A DNA stretch of 12,352 bases from Acidimicrobiia bacterium (GTDB lineage: Bacteria; Actinomycetota; Acidimicrobiia; Acidimicrobiales; Poriferisodalaceae): contig JALSTE010000360.1 in the NCBI GenBank assembly GCA_026983855.1, positions 1 to 12,352 of the forward strand. Direction: 5' to 3'. Shown piece after piece: positions 1 to 5,319 of the stretch. The translations under genes and the position numbers were made by a program. Position 1 is the first letter of the stretch. The number at the start of each line of letters is the position of its first letter. Below the pieces are notes generated by a model. It was not told the origin of the DNA, ran no database searches, and worked only from the letters and a program-made list of their open reading frames with translations.

Positions 1-32
1 ACCTCGATGGCGTTGATTTTGACTACCGACAT
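1..32 (-). CDS. MhuD-like haem-degrading / antibiotic biosynthesis monooxygenase family protein, 5' end only
   Basis: Only the first 10 codons and part of the 11th are in the window, reading MSVVKINAIEV from the ATG at 32-30. A good ribosome binding site (GAGGAG, 9 bases before the ATG) supports this start. From memory, the mycobacterial haem-degrading enzyme MhuD begins almost identically (VVKINAIEV after the first residues), and its catalytic Asn7 falls on the Asn seen here at position 7. MhuD-type proteins are about 100-residue dimeric ABM-fold enzymes that open haem and release iron. The other key residues (the Trp and the haem-binding His) lie outside the window, so function cannot be confirmed. 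The gene is divergent from the TetR gene and shares its 106-base upstream region. The family call is fairly likely. The exact reaction is inference, because other ABM-fold proteins could share this start. Confidence 0.6.
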   Translation of the reverse strand, partial: MSVVKINAIE

Positions 33-66
33 GGGCGGGATCTCCTCGGCTGGCGGCGACGGGACC

Positions 67-72
67 ATGCTA
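67..72 (-). promoter_or_regulatory. Candidate -10 box for the leftward MhuD-like gene
   Basis: On the minus strand this reads TAGCAT, which fits the actinobacterial TAnnnT -10 pattern. It would start a transcript near position 60 with a leader of about 28 bases that includes the GAGGAG ribosome binding site. No convincing -35 box is visible at the right distance, so the call is tentative. The TetR inverted repeat lies 32 bases upstream and could also influence this promoter. Confidence 0.3.
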
Positions 73-100
73 CAAGCGCCCGGGTGCCGGCTGGGGTGCC

Positions 101-130
101 TTGACGATGAGACAATGTGAGCATTATTGT
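101..130 (+). promoter_or_regulatory. Promoter of the TetR/diiron unit, probably leaderless
   Basis: TTGACG at 101-106 (-35) and TATTGT at 125-130 (-10) are separated by 18 bases. The expected transcription start, 7-8 bases after the -10 box, falls on or next to the ATG at 139. There is no Shine-Dalgarno sequence before that ATG, so the transcript is probably leaderless. Both boxes lie at least partly within the arms of the inverted repeat at 104-138, so a bound repressor would cover the promoter. Confidence 0.6.
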
Positions 131-138
131 CTCATCGT
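104..138. promoter_or_regulatory. Perfect 13-bp inverted repeat, probable TetR operator
   Basis: The left arm ACGATGAGACAAT (104-116) and the right arm ATTGTCTCATCGT (126-138) are exact reverse complements around a 9-base spacer. The dyad axis is at base 121. The element is AT-rich compared with its surroundings, overlaps the predicted -35 and -10 boxes, and ends directly before the ATG of a TetR-family gene. TetR-family repressors usually bind dyads in their own control region, so autoregulation is the simplest reading. An RNA hairpin role is less likely because transcription is predicted to start at the end of the repeat. Confidence 0.75.
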
Positions 139-816
139 ATGACCGAGCCGGGGCCGCCGCCCACCACCGGTGAAGGTCCCAGGGGGCAGGCCCGGGGACA
201 CTTCCAACGTGAGGATCCCCACAGCGTGGGTGGGAGGATCCTGGCCGCCACCGAGCGGTGCGTCTGCCGGTGGGGATGGGCGAAGACCACCCTCGAGGAC
301 ATCGCCGGGGAGGCCGGGCTCAGCCGGGCCACGATCTACCGGACCTTCCCCGGGGGGCGGGACGTGGTGTTCGAGGCTCTGCGGCGTCACAAGGTGATCG
401 AGTTCTTCGGTGACCTCGAGGCGGCGGCGGCGGCCGCCCCCGACGTGGAGTCCCTGCTCACCGACGTGATCCACAAAGCGGCGGTGAGCCTGGCCGCCGA
501 TGAGCAGTTCCAGTACCAGCTGCTTCACGAACCCGGTGAGATCCTCCAGGCCCTCACCTTCCGGGGGTTGGACCGCCTCATCGCCTCCTCCCGGGTGTTC
601 ATCGCCCCCCACCTGACCCGGTTCGTGTCCCGACGGGACGCCAACCACCTGGCCGAGTGGGCCACCCGGGTGACCCGCAGCTACCTGCTCGAACCGAGTC
701 CGGATCTGGACCTGGAGGACCGTGACTCGGTCCGCAGGTTCGTGGCGGCCCGGGCGTCGTCGCCGCCACCACGCCGCGATCCGGACCCGGCGGCGGCCGA
801 CCTCATCCGAAATTGA
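139..816 (+). CDS. TetR/AcrR-family transcriptional regulator
   Basis: A 225-residue one-component regulator expected to repress its own operon until a small ligand binds. After a Gly/Pro-rich N-terminal tail of about 30 residues comes the TetR DNA-binding domain (about 31-80). It contains the pattern TTLEDIAGEAG and the recognition helix LSRATIYRTF (61-70). The rest is a helical ligand-binding domain that I cannot assign to a ligand class, with a poly-Ala stretch at 95-100. I chose the ATG at 139 rather than an in-frame TTG at 127. The TTG lies inside the operator and upstream of the predicted transcription start, while a -10 box ends 8 bases before the ATG. The diiron gene follows after 45 bases on the same strand, so that enzyme is the likely target, along with the divergent MhuD-like gene. 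The family is certain and the regulated process is inferred. Confidence 0.9.
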   Translation: MTEPGPPPTTGEGPRGQARGHFQREDPHSVGGRILAATERCVCRWGWAKTTLEDIAGEAGLSRATIYRTFPGGRDVVFEALRRHKVIEFFGDLEAAAAAAPDVESLLTDVIHKAAVSLAADEQFQYQLLHEPGEILQALTFRGLDRLIASSRVFIAPHLTRFVSRRDANHLAEWATRVTRSYLLEPSPDLDLEDRDSVRRFVAARASSPPPRRDPDPAAADLIRN

Positions 817-828
817 ACCCAACCGACC

Positions 829-840
829 TTCTGAACAGAA
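829..840. repeat. Short AT-rich dyad TTCTG-AA-CAGAA
   Basis: A 12-base dyad with 5-base arms and a 2-base centre in the 45-base gap between the TetR and diiron genes, just before the diiron gene's ribosome binding site. The centre is too small for a stable RNA hairpin, so if it is functional it would be a protein-binding site. It may be chance. Confidence 0.25.
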
Positions 841-861
841 CCTGATCGCACAAGGAGAACA

Positions 862-1995
862 ATGTCAACCACCGAAGAGATCCTCGGCCGGGCCGACGCC
901 AACGACTTCGAGGCCATTCTCTCGCTGACGAACACCGCCGTCGACGAGGTGGAGCACGTCGTGAAGAACGGGGCCGACACCATCTACACGTGGGACTACG
1001 ACAAGGGGCGGCGGCCCCAGCTCGAGACCCTGTACGAGAAGGCCAAGAAGGGCCAGTGGAACGGCGAGACCGACCTTCCCTGGGATGTCGACGTGGATCC
1101 CGAGAAGGAGGCCCGGGCCATGTTCGAGATGGCCGGGGGGATGGATCAGATGATCGACCTCCAGGGCACCGGGTGCGAGAACTGGGGGGAGAAGGAGTGG
1201 ATCGACTTCAACATCGAGTCCCAGAACTGGAGCCTCTCCCAGTTCATGCACGGTGAGCAGGGGGCTCTCATCTGCACCGCCAAGATCGTCGAGACCGTGC
1301 CGTGGATCGACGCCAAGTACTACGCCTCCACCCAGGTCATGGACGAGGCCCGCCACGTGGAGGTGTTCGCCAAGTACCTCAACACGAAGCTCACCGGCCA
1401 CTACCCCATAAACGTCCACCTGGAGATGCTCCTCGACGACATCGTGGAGGACAGCCGCTGGGACATGACCTACCTGGGTATGCAGATCATGGTGGAGGGA
1501 CTGGCCCTGGCCGCCTTCAGCTTCATGCACCAGCAGAGTCAGGAGCCCCTGCTCAAGCAGCTCCTGCGCTACGTCATGAGCGACGAGGCCCGCCACGTGG
1601 CCTTCGGTGTCCTCTCCCTCAAGGAGGTCTACCAGGACCTCACCCAGGCCGAGATCCGTGAGCGGCAGGAGTTCGCCTTCGAGGCCGCGGTCCGTATGAG
1701 GGACCGCTTCCTGTCCCAGGAGGTCTGGGAGAGGATGGGCGTCGACGTCAAGAAGATCATCCCCCGGATCTGGGAGAACCCCGATCGCCTGGAGTTCCAG
1801 CGTCTGCTGTTCACCAAGATCGTCCCCAACTGCAAGAAGCTGGGTCTGCTCGACGCCGGCGACGCCTGGTTGCGCCGTCGCTTCGAGGAGATCGGCGTGA
1901 TCCAGTACGAGAACTGGGTCGACACCTCCGAGGAGGTCGACGCCTTCGCCATCAGCGACGAGCTGGAGGCCGCGGCCGCCGCCGCCGGGGTCTGA
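862..1995 (+). CDS. Ferritin-like diiron oxidase/oxygenase of unknown substrate
   Basis: A 377-residue protein started by ATG with a strong AAGGAG site 4 bases upstream. It shows the full carboxylate-bridged diiron signature, once per half: Glu132 (in HGEQGAL), Glu162 and His165 (in DEARHVEVF), then Glu212 (in VEGLAL), Glu242 and His245 (in DEARHVAFG). Both halves have the same 30-residue step from lone Glu to DEARH. This is the E-X(28-37)-DExRH pattern of soluble diiron enzymes such as ribonucleotide reductase R2, acyl-ACP desaturases and AurF-type N-oxygenases. Pairs of metal-binding helices this long argue for an oxidase or oxygenase, not an iron-storage ferritin. There is no signal peptide or membrane segment, so it is cytosolic. 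The C-terminus ends in an Ala-rich tail (369-375). It is probably co-transcribed with the TetR gene and controlled by it. The cofactor class is clear. The substrate is unknown, and no dedicated reductase or ferredoxin lies beside it, although the P450 ferredoxin is in this window. Confidence 0.85.
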   Translation: MSTTEEILGRADANDFEAILSLTNTAVDEVEHVVKNGADTIYTWDYDKGRRPQLETLYEKAKKGQWNGETDLPWDVDVDPEKEARAMFEMAGGMDQMIDLQGTGCENWGEKEWIDFNIESQNWSLSQFMHGEQGALICTAKIVETVPWIDAKYYASTQVMDEARHVEVFAKYLNTKLTGHYPINVHLEMLLDDIVEDSRWDMTYLGMQIMVEGLALAAFSFMHQQSQEPLLKQLLRYVMSDEARHVAFGVLSLKEVYQDLTQAEIRERQEFAFEAAVRMRDRFLSQEVWERMGVDVKKIIPRIWENPDRLEFQRLLFTKIVPNCKKLGLLDAGDAWLRRRFEEIGVIQYENWVDTSEEVDAFAISDELEAAAAAAGV

Positions 1996-2010
1996 GCCAC
2001 CCGAACCCCA

Positions 2011-2036
2011 CCCCGGCGGTCATTGGGTCGCCGGGG
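2011..2036 (+). terminator. GC-rich hairpin after the diiron gene, possible terminator
   Basis: CCCCGGCG (2011-2018) and CGCCGGGG (2029-2036) form an 8-bp stem with a 10-base loop, 15 bases past the stop codon. There is no T-run after it, so termination would be of the non-classical GC-rich type. The loop and right arm overlap the predicted -35 box of the next gene, so some of the symmetry may serve another purpose or be chance. Confidence 0.35.
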
Positions 2037-2051
2037 GTCTGGGGCTAGGGT
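2023..2051 (+). promoter_or_regulatory. Promoter of the winged-helix/dapA/rnj operon, probably leaderless
   Basis: TTGGGT at 2023-2028 and TAGGGT at 2046-2051 are exactly 17 bases apart and resemble actinobacterial -35 and -10 boxes. The -10 box ends 8 bases before the ATG at 2060, the same distance as at the TetR gene, which suggests a leaderless transcript. GGG-rich sequence makes chance matches possible. Confidence 0.45.
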
Positions 2052-2059
2052 CGGGGGCC

Positions 2060-2701
2060 ATGAACAGCGAGACTCCGACCGACACCCGGCTGTTGGTCCT
2101 GTTGGGACTTCGACTCAAGGGGTTCGCCGACCCCGGGGCCATAGCCGAGGTGGTGGGCCTCGACCCCGCCCGGGTCGAGACCGAACTCGGGTCGCTGGTC
2201 GAGGAGGGCCTGGTCAGGTTCAACGAGCAGCGTCAGGTGTACGTGCTGGATCCCGAGGTGGGTCGCCCCGAGGGCGAACGCCTGCTGGCCCGTGAACTGG
2301 AGGTCAGGGGCACCCGTCCCGCCGTGGACGGTGCCTACCGGACGTTCCTGGACCTCAACTCCGAGATGCTGCAATTGTGCACCGACTGGCAGATCCGTTC
2401 CGACGTCGAACCCCAGACCCTCAACGACCACACCGACGAGGACTACGACGAGCAGGTGATCTCACGCCTGGTCGACATCGACGATCGTCTGCGCCTGGTC
2501 CTGACCGACCTGGAGGCGGCCGCCCCCCGCTACGGTGTCTACCGGCGAAGGTTCGGAGGGGCCCTCGACCGTGTACTGGCCGGGGAGACGGACTACTTCA
2601 CCAAACCGGTGATACCCAGCTATCACACCGTTTGGTTCGAACTGCACGAGGATCTGCTGGCCAGTCTCGGCATCGACCGGGCCAGCGAGAGGAGTGACTG
2701 A
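2060..2701 (+). CDS. Winged-helix protein of unknown function, first gene of the dapA-rnj operon
   Basis: A 213-residue cytosolic protein with two parts. Residues about 10-62 look like a winged helix-turn-helix of MarR/AsnC/ArsR style: helices around LLGLRLKGF and AIAEVVGLDPARVETEL, then GLVRFNEQRQVYVLDPE as the wing. Residues about 90-206 form a conserved helical domain with the patterns FLDLNSEMLQLCTDWQIR, NDHTDEDYD and FTKPVIPSYHTVWFELHEDL. I recognise this combination only as a conserved actinobacterial domain without a known role. The density of charged and aromatic residues (Trp110, His124, Tyr188, His189, Trp192, His196) suggests a ligand pocket or a protein interface. It ends 3 bases before dapA, so both are translated from one message. 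A role in sensing a metabolite and tuning this operon is possible but is inference. The ATG at 2060 is favoured by the -10 box 8 bases upstream. Confidence 0.75.
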   Translation: MNSETPTDTRLLVLLGLRLKGFADPGAIAEVVGLDPARVETELGSLVEEGLVRFNEQRQVYVLDPEVGRPEGERLLARELEVRGTRPAVDGAYRTFLDLNSEMLQLCTDWQIRSDVEPQTLNDHTDEDYDEQVISRLVDIDDRLRLVLTDLEAAAPRYGVYRRRFGGALDRVLAGETDYFTKPVIPSYHTVWFELHEDLLASLGIDRASERSD

Positions 2702-2704
2702 ACC

Positions 2705-3595
2705 GTGGGCGCACGATTCGGCCGGGTGATCCCGGCCATGATCACCCCGTTCACCCCCGAGGGGGAACTCGACGTGGACGGGGCCGTGAACCTGGCCCGT
2801 CGACTCGTCGGGGAGGGGGCCGAGGGACTGGTACTCAGCGGTACCACCGGGGAGAGTCCCACCCTGGAGGACTCCGAGGACTGGGAGCTGTGGAGGGCCG
2901 TGGCCGAGGCGGTGACCGTCCCCGTCATCGCCGGCACCGGTACCAACGCCACCGCCCACGCCGTGTCCCAGACCCGCAGGGCCACCGAGTGCGGCGTGGC
3001 CGGGGTGCTGGTGGTCACCCCCTACTACAACCGCCCCTCGCAGGCGGGCATGTCAGCCCATTTCCGGGCCGTGGCCGCCGCCACCCCGCTGCCGGTGATG
3101 CTCTACGACATCCCGGTGCGGACCGGTCGGAAGATCTCCACCGCCCTGTTGCTGGAGCTGGCCCGCGAGGTACCCAACATCGTGGCCGTGAAGGACGCGG
3201 CGGGGAACCCGGGGGAGTCGGCCCGGGTCATCGCCGAGGCCCCGCCGGGGTTCGAGCTCTACTCCGGCGACGACTCGATGACCCTGCCCCTCATGGCGGT
3301 GGGGGCGGTCGGGGTGGTCAGCGTGTGCGCCCACTGGACCGCCCCGGAGATGGTGGCCATGCTGGACGCGGTGGAGTCAGGAGACTGGACCCGGGCCCGG
3401 GAACTCAATGCGGCCATGCTGGATTCCTATGATTTCGAGTCCTCCGACGAGGCCCCCAACCCGGTGCCGACCCGGGCCATGTTGAACTCAATGGGTCTGG
3501 GTGTGGGAGAGTGCCGCCTGCCCATGGGACCCACCCCACCCGGCCTGGAGGTCGAAGCCATGAAGATCCACGAGAGACTGGCCCAGGCCAGGTGA
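2705..3595 (+). CDS. dapA: 4-hydroxy-tetrahydrodipicolinate synthase (DapA)
   Basis: Condenses pyruvate with aspartate semialdehyde in the first step of the diaminopimelate/lysine branch, which feeds peptidoglycan and protein synthesis. The 296-residue length is normal for the family. The TIM-barrel motifs are all present: GTTGES (46-51, with the Thr pair of the proton relay), TPYYNRP (105-111), the catalytic Tyr134 and the substrate-binding Arg139 in LYDIPVRTG, the Schiff-base Lys163 in VAVKDAAGN, and YSGDD (186-190). The GTG start at 2705 is supported by AGAGGAG at 2688-2694, 10 bases upstream. It follows the winged-helix gene after 3 bases and overlaps the RNase J start by 4 bases (GTGA), so translation of the two is coupled. 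The dapA - RNase J adjacency is also known in mycobacteria, which supports vertical inheritance of this block. Related aldolases such as N-acetylneuraminate lyase share the fold, but the motifs and context favour DapA. Confidence 0.95.
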   Translation: MGARFGRVIPAMITPFTPEGELDVDGAVNLARRLVGEGAEGLVLSGTTGESPTLEDSEDWELWRAVAEAVTVPVIAGTGTNATAHAVSQTRRATECGVAGVLVVTPYYNRPSQAGMSAHFRAVAAATPLPVMLYDIPVRTGRKISTALLLELAREVPNIVAVKDAAGNPGESARVIAEAPPGFELYSGDDSMTLPLMAVGAVGVVSVCAHWTAPEMVAMLDAVESGDWTRARELNAAMLDSYDFESSDEAPNPVPTRAMLNSMGLGVGECRLPMGPTPPGLEVEAMKIHERLAQAR

Positions 3596-5256
3596 CCTCA
3601 CCGGTAACGGTGACCTTCCTGGGGGGACTCGGGGAGGTCGGCCGCAACTGCACCGTCATCGAGTACGAGGGGCGGCTCATAGTCATCGACTTCGGGCTGA
3701 TGTTCCCCAGCGCGGCCATGCCGGGTGTGGACGTGATCCTGCCCGACGACCGCTACCTGGCCGACCGGGCCGATCGGATCGACGGTCTGATCATCACCCA
3801 CGCCCACGAGGACCACGTCGGAGGTGTTCCCTACTTCTTCGCCCGGTACGAGGCCCCCCTCTACGGTTCGGCCCTGTCCATGGCCATAGCCGACCACAAG
3901 CTGACCGAGGCCGGTCTGGGGCACATGACGTCCCTGAACCCCGTGGCCGACGGGGACACGGTGAGGATCGGGCCCTTCGACGTGGAATTCCTGCCCATCA
4001 CCCACTCCGTGCCCCAGTCGATGTGCATCGTGGTTCACACCCCCCAGGGGATCGTGGTCCACACCGGGGACTTCAAGGTCGACGACACACCGATCGACAA
4101 CCGCCTCACCGACCTGCGGCGCCTCGGGGCCCTGTCGGAGGATCCGGGTATCAGGCTGCTCCTGGCCGACTCCACCAACGCCGACTCCCCGGGACGCTCG
4201 GCCAGCGAGAGCTCGATCGGGGAGACCTTCCGTCGTCTGTTCCCCGAGCATTCCGACAAGAGGATCATCGCCTCCTGCTTCGCCAGTCATCTGCACCGGG
4301 TGCAACAGGTGGCCGACGTGGCCATCGACCAGGGACGGTACGTGTTCCCCCTCGGGCGCTCGATGGTGAACAACGTCCGGATCGCCCGGGAACTGGGGGT
4401 GCTCGACATTCCCGAGCGCTGGATCCGACCCATCGACGAGGTCGACTCCCACCCCCCCGAGAAGGTGTGCGTGGTGTGCACCGGATCCCAGGGGGAGCCC
4501 ATGGCCGCCCTGTCGTTGCTGGCCAAGGGGGAGCAGCGGACGTTCGGGGTGGGCGAGGACGACCTGGTCCTGCTGACCAGCAGCCCCATACCGGGTAACG
4601 AGAGGGCGGTGTACTCGATGATCGACGCCCTCACCCGGAGGGGGTGCGAGGTGGTTCACTCCGGGATGGAGCACGTTCACACCAGCGGTCACGCCAAGCG
4701 CGACGAACTCAGGACGTTCCACAACGTCGCCTCCCCCGAATGGTTCACACCCATCGAGGGGGAGTTCCGGATGCTGCGCCGCCACGCCGATCTGGCCCTC
4801 GACCAGGGAATGGATCCCGACCGGGTCATACTGGCCCTCGACGGGGACCAGATCACCCTCACCGACCGCTCGGTCACCAAGAAGGGGTCCCTGCCCCATC
4901 GTTACCGTTACGTCCAGGGCCGGGTGGAGTCCCTCGACGACATCGTCCTGGCCGATCGCATGATTCTGTCCAAGGGCGGGTTCGTGAACGTGTCGCTGAC
5001 GGTGGACCCCGAGCGGGGGAGGATCGTGAGCCAGCCGGCGATATCCACCAGGGGGTGGATCACCGAACCCCACTTCACCGAGCTGGAGTCGGACCTGGAG
5101 AAGGCCATCACCGATGCCGTCACCAAGGCCCTCGACAAGGGGGCGGTGCAACTCCAGCAGATCGAGAAGGTCGTGAGGAGAACCGCCGGTAAGTTCGTGG
5201 CCGACCGCACCGGTCGCCGCCCCGCCATCCTGGCCCAGGTGCACTTCACCCGCTGA
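3592..5256 (+). CDS. rnj: Ribonuclease J with Glu replacing the motif-C His
   Basis: A 554-residue metallo-beta-lactamase/beta-CASP ribonuclease that processes and degrades RNA in the cytosol. Visible motifs: HAHEDH (His70, His72, Asp74, His75), ITHS with His138, HTGDF with Asp160, LLADSTNAD (191-199), GSQGEP (298-303) and HTSGHA with His367. A C-terminal RNase J domain ends in RRPAILAQVHFTR. The start chosen is the GTG at 3592, which overlaps the dapA stop in GTGA. This gives the usual RNase J N-terminus (TVTFLGGLGEVGRN from residue 6), whereas an in-frame ATG at 3511 would lie inside dapA. Oddity: the family motif PxHGE reads PIEGE here, with Glu389 in place of the His that corresponds to His390 of B. 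subtilis J1, a metal ligand. The distance from His367 is 22 residues, as between His368 and His390 in J1, so this is a true replacement and not a misalignment. The other metal ligands are intact, so the enzyme is probably active. Confidence 0.95.
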   Translation: MTSPVTVTFLGGLGEVGRNCTVIEYEGRLIVIDFGLMFPSAAMPGVDVILPDDRYLADRADRIDGLIITHAHEDHVGGVPYFFARYEAPLYGSALSMAIADHKLTEAGLGHMTSLNPVADGDTVRIGPFDVEFLPITHSVPQSMCIVVHTPQGIVVHTGDFKVDDTPIDNRLTDLRRLGALSEDPGIRLLLADSTNADSPGRSASESSIGETFRRLFPEHSDKRIIASCFASHLHRVQQVADVAIDQGRYVFPLGRSMVNNVRIARELGVLDIPERWIRPIDEVDSHPPEKVCVVCTGSQGEPMAALSLLAKGEQRTFGVGEDDLVLLTSSPIPGNERAVYSMIDALTRRGCEVVHSGMEHVHTSGHAKRDELRTFHNVASPEWFTPIEGEFRMLRRHADLALDQGMDPDRVILALDGDQITLTDRSVTKKGSLPHRYRYVQGRVESLDDIVLADRMILSKGGFVNVSLTVDPERGRIVSQPAISTRGWITEPHFTELESDLEKAITDAVTKALDKGAVQLQQIEKVVRRTAGKFVADRTGRRPAILAQVHFTR

Positions 5257-5306
5257 AACGGCGGCCCCTGGAACCGGCCCGGCCCTCGCGGGGGCTCCCG
5301 GAACGG

Positions 5307-5312
5307 TACCTT
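5307..5312 (+). promoter_or_regulatory. Candidate -10 box for ftsK, leaderless type
   Basis: TACCTT ends 7 bases before the ATG at 5320. This is the spacing expected when transcription begins on or near the start codon. No clear -35 box or Shine-Dalgarno sequence is present in the 63-base gap after rnj. Read-through from rnj could also supply ftsK expression. Confidence 0.4.
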
Positions 5313-5319
5313 GTCAGCC

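Noticed and set aside
127..138. In-frame TTG start for the TetR protein, four residues longer
   Set aside because: It lies inside the right operator arm, has no ribosome binding site and is upstream of the predicted transcription start. The ATG at 139 fits better.
139..1995. TetR/diiron unit as a toxin-antitoxin, phage defence or encapsulin-cargo system
   Set aside because: The diiron protein has oxidase-type spacing and normal length, and there is no shell protein, nuclease or toxin nearby.
3511..3591. In-frame ATG that would extend RNase J by 27 residues
   Set aside because: The extension lies inside dapA, is rich in Pro/Gly/Arg unlike RNase J N-termini, and the GTG at 3592 gives the normal family start.
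3598..5244. A 548-codon open frame on the minus strand opposite RNase J
   Set aside because: The composition (His, Gly, Val, Asp rich) mirrors the codons of rnj, with no motif and no promoter. It is an antisense shadow.
5257..5319. Possible terminator between rnj and ftsK
   Set aside because: Only short imperfect GC stems (about 4-5 bp) can be drawn, which is no better than expected in this composition.
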